Origin: Pseudomicrostroma phylloplanum
Taxonomy: Eukaryota > Basidiomycota > Exobasidiomycetes > Microstromatales
Reading direction: 5' to 3'
Assembly: GCA_039545275.1 (NCBI GenBank)
Contig: BCHS01000001.1
Coordinates: 503,579 to 567,578, forward strand
Length of the DNA stretch: 64,000 nucleotides
Both the position numbers and the translations under genes were made by a program. Of this stretch, positions 32,766 through 43,600 are shown one piece after another. Numbering within the stretch: position 1 is the stretch's first letter; each line of letters starts with the position of its first letter. The notes beneath the pieces are model-generated. The model had not been told where the DNA came from. It saw nothing but the letters and a program-made list of their open reading frames with translations, and did no database searches.

Positions 32766-33925
32766 TCAGAGCTTGCTCAGCGTGACTTCGTACTTTGTGC
32801 GCAGGACCTCCAGCTGGGGGGTGTACATGATGCGCTGCCAGCCGAGATAGATCGAAGGGAGAGACATGCGGTCAATCTCAGCTCTAGCTCTCAACCAACT
32901 CATCTCCACCGATCTGCCACCACTCACCTTATTCTCCCCCCAAACTCCCCTCCCACTCTTCCCCGCCCACTTCCTACCTAGCTCAACAGCCCTCTCCAAC
33001 ACCTCCTTTGGCCCCGCCTGAGGCAAGTGCTCATCGATGAACCCACACTTGAGCGCTTCGGCGCCCGGGAAACGCTCTCCTTGGAGGACGGCACGGTTGC
33101 GCAGCGAGGGGGAGGGGGCGATGCGCTTGGAGAGGGGAGCGAAGAGACCGGGTGGGATTTGAGCGCCGAAGTCGATCTGTAGCCAGGGGTGTGAGGAGGG
33201 GAGAGATGAATGCGATGCAGGGATGAGCTCTGTCCTTCCTTGCGCTATGTCTTATCAAGGTCGTTGGTACATCGCACCCTGCCACTCACCTCATTCATGG
33301 CCATGAACCCCTTCCCTCCCATGACCGCATAATCACAAGAAGCCATCAATCCCCACCCCGCCGCAAAGCAATGTCCTCCAATAGCCGCCACCACCGGCAG
33401 CGGGAAAGTCATGAGCTTCTCATACACGGGGAAGAGGTAGAGGTCAAAGAATCCCATGGTGGTGATTGCGCTTTCGAAGTCTAGTCCATTGGAGAAGAAT
33501 TTGCTCGAGGGACCAGAGGTGGTGCCTGTGATCACTAGTGCGGCTCCTATGGGTGCGGCGGGGGGNTCGGGNTGAGAGGGGNGAAGGGAAGACTCCCAGA
33601 GATCGCTCAGGTGCTCCAGTGCCGCCAGAGTAGCAGTGAGCAATTGAGGGGTAAGCCGGTTATCGGGCGTCTGCCGAGACAGGAGTGTGAGAACGAAGAT
33701 GGGCGCTGCTTCGCCTGAATCCTTGCCCTTGCTCGACGAAGCTGGTGAAGGAGGAGTCGGGTAGGGAGAGGAAGCGGCTGGCTGCGAGCCCGAGGAAGTC
33801 GAGGAGCCAGAAGGACTGTCGCTGCCACCGGCGAGAGAGAGCTCCACGAGCACCTCGCCTGCTTTCTCCCCTTCGACTTTGGACTTGAAGCCCATCGGGT
33901 AATTGGAGGGGTCAAATTCGACCAT
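32766..33925 (-). CDS. ECI1: peroxisomal enoyl-CoA delta isomerase
   Basis: Crotonase-fold enoyl-CoA isomerase that shifts double bonds so unsaturated fatty acids can enter beta-oxidation. Exons 33290-33925 and 32766-33176 (348 residues). The ATG at 33925 opens MVEFDPSNYPMGFK. Family motifs are FFSNGLDFESA, the oxyanion-hole region PVVAAIGGHCFAAGWGLMAS, CDYAVMGGKGFMAMNE and, after the intron, IDFGAQIPPGLFA with EALKCGFIDEHLP. The C-terminus is TLSKL, an exact SKL peroxisomal signal (PTS1). A Ser/Gly/Pro insert follows the first strand. Three N bases at 33566, 33572 and 33582 fall in a G-rich part and leave three residues undefined. A 51-base stop-free GT-AG segment (32877-32927) may be a further intron, giving 331 residues. 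Confidence 0.85.
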
Positions 33926-34383
33926 TGCTGCGTTCTTCCAAGTGATCTGTGGATGATTATGCTTGCGAGGAGAGACACACAAGGAGAGGGAGGAAGGGAT
34001 GGTAGGGTAGACTGGAAGCCGGTGCGGGACAAGCTCAATCTCGCTTGTCCCTCCCGCACCACCGGTCCACACATCTGAAATCGCGCCGGACCGGAGACGC
34101 AGTCGACCGCACGCGAGGCAGCCAGTGGAAGCCGAGACGAAGGGCGCGATTCTCGTAGCCCTCGTTGGTAGCAGCGTCTCTAGGCTGCAGAAGATGAATA
34201 GCATAGCATTGATTGCAATTTCCTTCACTCGTCTCCACCGCAGACATGTTACGTCTTGCGTCCATTTTGACCTCCCTTCCGATGCAGCGACAAGCAGCCG
34301 CGGCCCTGCCCACCTTCAGCTCTCCCGCACGTACCGCTCTGCCAACCTTCCTTTCACTAGGCTCATCAAGTCCCACTCTCCCC
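33926..34383. other. intergenic, ECI1 upstream region
   Basis: Gap of 458 bases between the ECI1 start and the IRC22 stop. Open frames run through it on both strands without similarity I recognise. It should hold the ECI1 promoter. No fatty-acid response element was identified by eye. Confidence 0.35.
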
Positions 34384-35275
34384 TCACTTCCTCTTCCTGG
34401 CACCTCCGACGGGGCTCTTCCTTCCATCGTCTCCAGCCTTGCCCTTCTTCAGGTGATGCTCGGGAATCCAGTCCTCATCGTAGCCCTTTGCGCTCACACT
34501 AGCTCCCGTCGAGGACATGGCTCCACTGAGTGCAGGTGCCGCTCCCGTCCTAGCGGTGCCTGCAGACGACTTGCCCTTTGCTCCCTTGGTGGGGGTAGCG
34601 CCTACAAGACCAGGCGCAAACATCGAGGCAGCATAGTACGCAGCTCCGCCAAGGATTGCGAGTCCGAGGAGGTAGAGACTCCAGAGCTGCGGGTCGAGCC
34701 AGTTCTTGGGGGGCTCGATGACAGTCACGCTGCCCTGGTAGGCCAGGATGGTGTGCGTCTTCTGCGTCTGGCCGTCCAGGACCTTGAGGTAGAAGTCGAC
34801 GCCCATGGTCTGGGGCTTGAATTCTGGGTAGAAGTCGTATGGGACCTCGAGGGGCCTACCACCTACTGTGCGGAGGGAGAGGGACTTGTACGGTGTGACG
34901 GTCATCTGTCGGTGGAAGGAGAGCAAGTAATGAGGAGGGGCAGCGAGGACGTGGTCAGAGCTGGTCTAGCACCACGACAGCTTCTTCCTGCATTTCCGGC
35001 CTGCTCACATTCCGGATGACCCTTCCCTTCTCTCCATCGGACTTCTTGTTGTTCAGCCAAGCGCCCGTGATACCGGTCAAGCTCAGCACACGATCTTGCG
35101 AAGGTGGGTTCTGAATGTTGAACACGACCCTGTTGGCCTGACCATTCTTGACCAGGGACAGCGGGTTGGAGGGGAAGGTGGTGGTGATCCTCAGCTCAGG
35201 AGTGTCGGCAGACTGCGCTAGCGCAGCTGGTGCGACGGCTGCGATGGCGATGAGGAGGGTTGCTAGCACTCGCAT
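34384..35275 (-). CDS. IRC22: translocon-associated protein alpha subunit (TRAP-alpha/Irc22)
   Basis: ER type I membrane protein of the TRAP-alpha/SSR1 family, associated with the Sec61 translocon in animals and known as Irc22 in yeast. Exons 35009-35275 and 34384-34905 (262 residues). The signal peptide is MRVLATLLIAIAAVAPAALA. The luminal domain has NPLSLVKNGQANRVVFNIQN and, across the intron, GRVIRN joined to MTVTPYKSLSLRTVGG, as in the family. PYDFYPEFKPQTMGVDFYL follows. A membrane helix near LWSLYLLGLAILGGAAYYA precedes a Lys-rich cytoplasmic tail ending ARKRK. The open frame of exon 1 extends about 300 bases upstream but without a signal peptide, so the ATG at 35275 is chosen. Divergent from PRE5 across 379 bases. 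Confidence 0.88.
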
Positions 35276-35654
35276 CGTGGGACTGAGTACGATCAGATAT
35301 CGTCTATGGATGAAGTAGAAGAAAGAAAGGTAGAATGCGGGGGAGCGGAGGAGCTTCCAGCGGGTAGAGGTTGAGTGCAGCCTAGGCCCAGGTGGCTGGC
35401 TGCAACACCCAGGCAGGCAGGCACTGGCAGACGCGGAGCCGAGGCGCGCGCGAGGCAGAGGCGAGGCGACGCAGGGCCACACGCACACCACCCACTCACT
35501 CACCCACAGGAAGCACTGACGACGCTTTGGCCACGCTCCTGGAAACAAGTCATCCTTCCAGCCATCAGCATCTCCCACGGCCATCACACCTCACCAACAC
35601 AGCTCAGAGGAGGACTCGTACCTACCACCTCCCTTCTGAAGCACCCGCGCAGCC
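35276..35654. promoter_or_regulatory. divergent promoter region, IRC22/PRE5
   Basis: Gap of 379 bases between two divergent ATGs. GC-rich with CA-rich runs (CCACACGCACACCACCC near 35478). No defined proteasome-gene control element recognised. Confidence 0.4.
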
Positions 35655-36709
35655 ATGTTCCGAAACTCATACGATTCAGACGCTACCGTCATCTCCCCTC
35701 AGGGTCGCCTCCACCAAGTCGAATATGCCCTCGAAGCCGTAAAGCAAGGAAGCGCCGTCGTCGGCCTCCGCTCCAAGAAGCACGCTGTACTCGTAGCTCT
35801 GAAGCGTGCCCCCTCGGAGCTCGCCGCACACCAGCAGAAGCTCCTTAGCATTGACTCTCACCTGGGCATCGGTTTCGCTGGATTGACAAACGATGCGAGG
35901 GTGCTTAGCAACTATATGAGACAGCTCGCCCTCAGCAGCCGAATCGTCTATGCTCGTCCTCTACCCCTTTCCCGAGTTGCAGGCTCACTGGCAGATCGTG
36001 CTCAGCTCAACACAATCGAGGCCGGCCGCCGTCCCTACGGAGTGGGCTTCCTCATCATCGGACACGATGGGCTGGGACCTCACCTCTACGAATTCTCACC
36101 CGTGGGGACGTGCTTCGAATACCATGCCATGAGTCTGGGGGCGAGGAGTCAGAGCGCAAAGACGTACTTGGAGAGGAGGCTAGATGAATACAAGGATGAA
36201 GAGGATCTGGAGAAGGTTGTGCTACATGGACTGTATGCTTTGAGGGAGACGCTGCAGCAGGGCAAGGAGGTGAGTATCAGGAGTAGAAGGGGGACGATTG
36301 AGGAGACCGTACGGCCTTTGTCTGATGAAGCCATCGCCCTTCTCCCCTTCCAGCTCGACCCTCAAACGGTCTCAATTGCAGTGGTAGGCCCTGGCTCAGA
36401 TCTCTCACCAGCAGAGCGTGCATCGACAGGACTGGAGAAGCCCGAGAAGTTCCGTGTGCTAGAGGGTGATGAGCTGAAGACTTACCTGGACACGATGGAG
36501 ACGAGGAAGTGAGTTGATGCTGTCGGGAAGGGGAAAAGACACACGAATGGCGACGTTGTTGGCTGACCCATTTCCCATTCTCGTTCCTCGCTCCCAGGGC
36601 CGCGACTAATGTGAATGCTCCTTCGGCAGCAGAGGCAGGGGCAGCTGGTGACTCTTCTGCAGGCGCTAGTGGAGCAGGTGGTGGGGATGACGTCCAGATG
36701 CAAGAGTAG
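35655..36709 (+). CDS. PRE5: 20S proteasome subunit alpha-6 (Pre5/PSMA1)
   Basis: Alpha-type subunit of the 20S proteasome core. Three exons: 35655-36269, 36354-36508, 36598-36709 (293 residues). The N-terminus MFRNSYDSDATVISPQGRLH and the following QVEYALEAVKQGS are the alpha-subunit gate signature. RRPYGVGFLIIGHD and PVGTCFEYHAMSLGARSQSA are also diagnostic. The first intron is 84 bases, a multiple of three with no stop, so the unspliced frame reads through it. Removing it joins LQQGKE to LDPQTVSIAVVGPG as in other alpha-6 proteins. The third exon adds a Gly/Ala/Asp-rich C-terminal tail ending DDVQMQE. Without the second splice the frame would stop right after METRK. Confidence 0.95.
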
Positions 36710-37214
36710 ACGATGTTCGAGGGCAGTGAAGGGGCAAAGATCTGTAACAGGACTGATGCCAATCCGATACATTTGTCTTACCGCCCTGACGCTGTGGTGG
36801 CCCATCCTACGGTTCGTGATGTGCGCGGCAAAGGGAAGATTCGTGGTCATGGTATGCGATGGGATTTGTCCCTCTCCTCGAGCGTCTCCTTCTAGGCCGA
36901 GAGCACCTTGCCATGTTAGCTCTGCTGGTGGTATCCCATGGTAGCGGTGCGGGGCCGAGGATTGGTGGGCGTCGGAAAGGCGGGTGAGATGCGGAGTTGG
37001 CTGCGTGGCTGCAGCACAGAGCCAAGTGATTCCGTGCGCCCACATCTCCACCTCGGAGGAGAATGGATATAGACTTAGACTTGTCCCTCACCACTGCCAA
37101 GCTGCCCCAACCATTACACACTCGACCACTTCTACTCTACCATCGAATCTGCAACGCCCATCTCCTCTGTCCTGACCATCTCCTTTTCCCTCCATTGCTT
37201 TGTCTGCGGAAGAG
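36710..37214. other. intergenic, PRE5 to creC
   Basis: Gap of 505 bases with both neighbours on the plus strand, so it is the PRE5 3' flank and the creC promoter/leader. The last 130 bases are CT-rich, typical of fungal leaders. An upstream ATG at 37063 opens a different frame that overlaps the creC start and could act as an upstream ORF. Confidence 0.4.
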
Positions 37215-40200
37215 ATGGCGGCGCCCAATGTGCCCCCGGGCTCCTTCGCAGCGCCCGAGGGCGTGTACACCGCTGCTGCCATCACCCTCCCGCTGGCCGA
37301 GTTGCCCGTCAGCGGCAACATTCCACTCGCCATGGTTCCCGCCAGCATCCCAGCCGCCTCTAGCTCTCACGACAGTGCCGCATCAACCGGAGCAGCAGGA
37401 GCTGCGGCCTCGGGTGCGGGAGCTGCCAAGGCGGGAGCTACTGCCATGCTCGGCACGGCCTCTTCCTCTGGGGTGGCAGCCATTGCCCCTTCCAACGGTG
37501 CAGGCGGCTCCGGTGCTCTGGGATCAACAGCAGCTGGTGCCAACAATATCACGGTTGCCTCTCTGCCTCCTTCCAACACACTAGCACCATCTCTCCTGCC
37601 CCAATCCTGGCGGCGAGAGCTAGGCTGCGTTGTCCAGCCCAGCCTCAGCTCCACTTCTATCCGGTGGGGACCGCCAGGGAGCAGCAGTAGCGACTTCACC
37701 GGCGCCCTCATTGCTGGCGTGGGAGTCGTTGGCGGGCGCAAGAACAAAGATGCGGCTGGGGATGCCTCTGGTACGGGGTCAAGTACGCCAGCTAGTGGCG
37801 GGCGGAGGCTCCGCAAGGCTTCCAATGCTGCTGCTGGCAACAACAATGTCAATGACAGCCCGGCTTCCTCGGCGTACACTGGCCCCAATCCTCTCGTCGA
37901 AGGCGTCATGGTATCGCAGGGGATCGATGCTCCTGCATCCTCTACTATGGGAGGCCCTGGAGGAATGATTGGAATGAGCGCCCTCACATCCTATGGCTTC
38001 CTACCGAATGCCAGTGGGAGAGACCCTTTCGATCTGACCTCGACCCTAGACCTGAGGGGCGAAGCGTCTTCGGGAATCACCAGTCCTACGTCTACCTTCA
38101 AGCCCGCGAAGAATGCACCGAAGCCAAAAAATAACATCAGGCAGTCGAACTCGAGCTTCATTATCCGGACGTGGGTCCACCCTGATCTTAAGGACATCCT
38201 TTCGTCGTTGGAGAAGGCGTACAATGCCCGTCACGGCAATCAAGATGACGAAGACGAAGACGAGGCAGAAGGAAGGAAGGTCTACCATCATCAACCGCCC
38301 TTCTACATCACGCAGCGAGGCCGTACCCTCCTATGGTTCCTCCCTCATCTGCCCACCCCGACCGGGAATGCGGCCTCGTCTGCAAACGCCAGCGACCAGT
38401 CCCAACAGCCTACGGTCCTGCTTCGCATCCTCTTCTCATCTCCGCCCTCTTCACACGACTTCAACCAGCTCACTCGCTCACCGACGACCCTCGATGTGGT
38501 AGTCGGCTTCCCCACTGGAGACCTCATTTGGCTAGACTTGATGGCTCTCAAGTACTCGCGCTTCAACAAGGGCGGCTGCTGCACGGATAGCGGCGTAACC
38601 AAGGTCCGATGGCTGCCCTCCATCTCTCCGTCTTCTGCCGCTGGAGCCAGTGGCAGCGGCGGCGGTGGAGGAGCAAGCGCAGCAGGCGGGGTAGGCGCAG
38701 GTGGTGGTGAAGGTCTCTTCATCAGCGCACACGTAGACGGGTCTATGCTCGTCTGGGATCGGGAGAGGGAAGACGCAGAAGCGGGTAAAGGCTGGGCACC
38801 CCGTCTTTGGAGACTCAAGGGCAATACCTCGAATCGACGTCCCTCGAATGCAAGCGTGGTGGACTGGGACCCCCGACGCGGCATCATTGTCAGTCGACCT
38901 GGCCTTGTGCATCAGCCTGCTCTCCACGAGGGCGAAGCCTCCATCAATGGCGCTTCCTCCACCGGGATCAATCACAACGGTGAAGGCTACAGCTCGTACG
39001 ATAGCGCTGCGACGCACATGGCCGGTGGGATGCTCTCGCCCAAGAGGGAAGACAGTCATCTGCCTGGAGAAGATGAAGACCATCCGCCTGCTGGAGGCGT
39101 AAAAGGGACTGCTCAGCAAGCGGCGAAGTGGGACAAGAATCCTGTGACGCATTGGAAGGTTTCAAGAAGCAAGATCAATGGTGAGTCGAGCAGCGTGGGA
39201 AGACCCGTTGCGAAACCAGACGCTAACCGTGATTATGTCGCTCCCCTACTTGCTCTGCAGACTTTGCTATTTCGCCTGACCTGGGCTGTATAGCTGTCGT
39301 CAGCGAGGACTCGTTGCTCAGAATCATCGACTTGTCAACCGAAGCGTAAGTCTAGCGCGATACGTAGCGTCTGGCGAACCTCCAGCTGACCTGCCTCCCG
39401 CCTCTCATAGACTCGTGGCTTCCCACTCGTCCTACTTTGGCTCGTTCCTCTCCCTCTCCTTCTCCACGGACGGTCGATACCTCCTGACAACGTCCTGCGA
39501 CGACCTCGTCTCCCTCTATCAGCCGCGACCCACGACAGCTCATGGCGTCTCACAGCCCACTCCTTCCCGTCTCCTGGCGCGCTGCGTCGGCCACTCCTCC
39601 TGGGTCAGAGGCGTAGCCTTCGACCCTTACCGCTGGAGGGAGGGAGATCGGACCTACCGCTTCGGCAGTGTAGGCGAGGACGGCAAGGTGTGCCTGTGGG
39701 ACTTTGCTGGCGGTAGAAGTCTGGGCAGAATCAAAGCGACTGGCAGTGGTGCAGGGACAGGTAAAGAGGGTAAGCGGCCCTCTTCCATCCACCTCGGCTC
39801 ACACTCACAAGTAGCCCGCACCGGCAACAACAACACCAGTAACGGCAACGAGGCATTGAGCAGCAGCGCCGCCGGCCCCGATGGCGAAGAAGCGCACGAC
39901 CCCTTCGACATCTACCACCCTGCCCCCTCTCGTTCCTCCATCCCCACGCTGCAGCCCATTGCTACGCACCAGCTTTCCGCCAGTCTCCTCTCCACCACGA
40001 CGAACATCACCGTCACCACCTCCACCTCTCCTCTCGCCGCCATCCGCTTCTCCCCCAAAGGATTCATCGTGCTCCACGATAACGGCGTCACTACGGCCTG
40101 GGAGCGACCCAGAGGCAAGAAGCCACTGGTGCTGCAGCAGACGGAGGAGGAGCTGCAGCAGCAAGCCGCTAAGCGGGATGCGGCAGCGGCTGGGAAGAGC

Positions 40201-40410
40201 GGTGCTGCTGCTGCTGCTTCTTCTTCTTCGGGAGGAAAGGGAGCGGCGGGATTGTTGAGTAAAGGATGGGGGAGCATGAGAGGCGGGTTGACCAGGACAC
40301 TCTCCTCGGGACCTGCACCACCGCTGCCCCCACAAAGCCCACAGATGGGAGGGGCTGGAGCGCTGCACAGCCATGGGATGCAGGGCACCACTTCTGCTGG
40401 CCTTGGTTGA
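37215..40410 (+). CDS. creC: WD40 protein of the CreC/WDR20 family
   Basis: WD40-repeat partner of a ubiquitin-specific protease. Aspergillus CreC works with CreB in carbon catabolite repression, and animal WDR20 activates USP12/46. Exons 37215-39180, 39261-39345, 39411-40410 (1016 residues). The first 330 residues are Ala/Ser/Gly-rich. The propeller starts with FIIRTWVHPDL, GRTLLWFLPHL, VVVGFPTGDLIWLDLMALKY and SRFNKGG, the most family-specific block, then VTKVRWLP, HVDGSMLVWD, and across the splices WKVSRSKING-DFAISPDLGCIAVVSEDS, LLRIIDLSTEA, SHSSYFGSFLSLSFSTDGRY, GHSSWVRGVAFDPYRW and EDGKVCLWDF. A late blade is IRFSPKGFIVLHDNGVTTAW. The C-terminal 110 residues are low complexity (poly-Ala, poly-Ser). 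Confidence 0.87.
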
Positions 40411-40619
40411 GTGTGAGAGAGGGTCACACTGAGCGCCTCAGTCTAATGTCGCGCAGTGGATCGGACACATGCACCATGCTTTTCACGACGATCATGCGAT
40501 ATGTTTTTATGCGTTGCTTCTTTTCATTCCAGGCGACAAATAGATATCATTTTTCTTCTTCCCGGCTCCAGTCTGTTCCAAAGATGATCGTATGTTGCAC
40601 CCCCAATCCCTACTCCCAC

Positions 40620-43600
40620 TCACAAATCCTCACAGATGCGCTGCACCTCCCTCGCCAAATCCTTCGCAAGCGCTTCCACCTCGCGCTGCGCCCGCTCGAC
40701 ATCCCCATCACCGCTCCCACCTTCGCCTTCGCTCTGGGCAGAGAAGAAGCCCACATCGGCCTTCAGTCCAAAACCAAGACAGTCCTCATCCGGCTTGCGA
40801 CGCACATCTACGTACAGCTTCTCGGGGGCGAGGTAGGACGTATCGTGCGTCAGACCGAGCGTGGAGGTTGGTTCGCCGGCAGGACCAGACTCGCTGCTCC
40901 TTGAGGAGAGGGGATGGACGTGGTCGGATTTGTTGTAGGCGGCGGCGGCGGGGAGCTTCATGTGCTTGAGACGCAGGCGAGGGGAACCTGTCGACCCATT
41001 CGTCTGCTCCGACCCCTGTGCGGCCTCTGGCCCATCAGCTCCAGCTCGAATCTGCGTCTGCCCATTGCTACCACTCCCGTGCCAGAGTAGATTGAGGAAA
41101 CAGTCAAAGAGGGGCGTCCCGCGTCCGCACCACTGGACTACGTCTCGCAGGGAGGACTGCTCCCACTCTGTCCGCTCGACGAGGTGCTGCTTGATCGCCC
41201 GGAGCTGCTCGGCAATACTTTTCCCCGCAGGCGAGGAAGCGGCCACTCGAAGGCTCAGGGGTAGGACGTTGAGGAGAGGAACGGGAGCGTTGGCTGCTTC
41301 GGGACAGTAGTCTGCCACGCCTGCACGGGCGGCCGAGTAGAAGCCGAAGGTGGGAGCCCTGGCGTCTTGACTTGATTTAGAACCACTGTCGCCGCTGTGG
41401 CCGGTCAGTCTTCGAGCTAGCAGACGGGCATAGGCGAGCATCACGACATGAGAGAGGTTGACACCCTGCCCTACGCGCTTGGCTACTCGTTCCTCGAGCG
41501 CAGAAAGCTGCGCAACGGCAGTGGGCAAGTGGCAGAAGACCTGTCGACCGAGAGCAGTAGCGCGTCCTTGCTTGCCTCCCTCGCCCAAGAGGGTGCATTC
41601 CGCAGAAGCGAGCTGGGAGGTCCACCACTTCTTTTCCTGCTCGGACGAGCGGTGAGAGGCGATCTGGCGCGCCATGGGAGCGAATTCGACGGTGCCCTGT
41701 AGAGCGACGCTCGAGTCATCGTCGTACAGCTCGCGGAGCTCTCGAATGATCATCGGCATGCTGACGGCGTCGTACATAGCATGGATCAGCACGATGACGA
41801 TGACCGACTTGGTTGGGCCTTGAATCAGAGTCAGATGTGCATCGGGGGTAAAGAGGCTCGAGGGATTGGCAGTGAAGTGGTCGACTACAGAAGAAGTCGC
41901 CGCCATGACGTCCTCATCAGAGCTGACGGACCTGACGGACCAGTTCAGGTCCTGCAAGACGGGGGACGAGCGCTTGAGCGTCACTTGCGCAGTCCTGCCC
42001 TTGGCCTCGTCATTTGATGGCAGGGCGACGAATGTGCTTCTCAAGATCGAGTGGCGCTCTCGCAGTTTACGCCAAGCTGTTCGAAGGCGCTGCTCAGAGA
42101 CTGCCCCGTCTTCGACGGAGTACACCCAGGGTGCTTCCCAGAAGCGCTTGCCTGTTGCGTACCAGTTGTCGAGATTGTGAGCTTGCCCAGGAAGGATATC
42201 GCATACGTCTTCGATGTCTTCCAGTCCGATTGGCCCTCCCTTCGAGAGAAGCTCGGCTGCTTGTGATTTGAGTTCTTCTACATCGAGAGAGGAGGCGACA
42301 CCGTTGACTTCTGCGGCGGATGGCTCGGACGACTTCGTGCTGCCTTTCTTTGTGGCTGCGTCGACGATACCTTCTACTGTCTGAGCGCGAAGGATGGTGA
42401 GCACATTCACTGCCTTGAGTATACCGCCCTGCTTCCTGCACTCGCTAGCAAGACGGATCGCAGTGATAGAATCGATACCGACTTCGACCACGTTGGTCGA
42501 CGGACGCCGCCAGTCTGGCTTGCTGATATTGTTGATCACCCTCGCGAGCACATCGCAGAAGCTTGCCTCGTCCGCTGTCAGCTCGGTACGAGTGCTACCG
42601 ATGCCGACCTGACTGCCAGAGCTTGGCGTGCTTGTCAGCGTCAAGGCGTAGAAGCGATCGGGTCGTGTAGCGACGATCGCCTGAGGTTGCAGAAGAGCCT
42701 CCTGCATGACCTGTGCGATCTCTTCGACTACGTTCTTCAGGTGTGACGAGCTTGCAACAGCCGCATTCGAGGCATTCGCATAGATGTCCAGACGGCCGTC
42801 AGTCTGCTCGACGAAGCTGACATTCAGCTCGTACTCGTCTTCGCCGGTGTCGAGGTCATCCTCTTCTTGACCATGAAGAGAGACGTCCCACAGCTTCTCG
42901 TCTTCTGCACTTGCCTGCGAAGTTGGTATCTTGTGGAAGACGAAGAGACAGTCGAATAGTCGGGTCGTGAGACTACCATCGCTTCGTCCCTCTTGAGCTC
43001 GCCATTGCTTGACGACCTCTCCCAGGGACGCAGATTGTCGTGCCATACCTTCGTCGATGGACGATTGGACACGTTGTACAGCGTCTTGGTTCGTCTCGAG
43101 CAAGTCCCGAAATGCGACCCGACGAGCAACAGTGTTGAACAACGGTCCAATGATGGGCATTGCATCGTCGTCAGGGTCCCCTTCGAGGACTTGTCGACCT
43201 CTGCCGTCCAAGACATGGCCGAAGGCGACATCACGGCGGCGGAGCACAGTCGCAGCTAGCACCTTGGCGTAAGCAAAGACGCAGATGGCGTGGGGAGTCA
43301 CACCAAGAGCACGGCAGGCGGCAGTGATGGAAAAGTCGATGTGCGAAGACGCTCTCCATCGGCGACGGGCTGTGTCTTGAGCTCGGGCTTGCGCAAGCGG
43401 CGCATAGCTGTATTCGCGTAGCGATGAAGCCCAATAATCTTCGTGCGCCTCCCGATGGGTACTGATCTGTCTCGCAGCAGCATAAAAGGGCGTTGTTGAG
43501 GCCGTAGAACTGTTATGTCGATACCGCTTCCGTAGCTGGGAGAAGATGAGCGGAAGAGACGCACCATCGTAGAGGGCGTGGTGCAGGTGGAAGGTGGCCA

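Noticed and set aside
34213..35019. 268-codon plus-strand open frame starting MQFPSLVSTADML
   Set aside because: Most of it is antisense to IRC22 exon 2. The short non-overlapping start is not recognisable.
39805..40374. 189-codon minus-strand frame opposite creC exon 3
   Set aside because: Antisense of WD40 and low-complexity sequence, with no independent motif.
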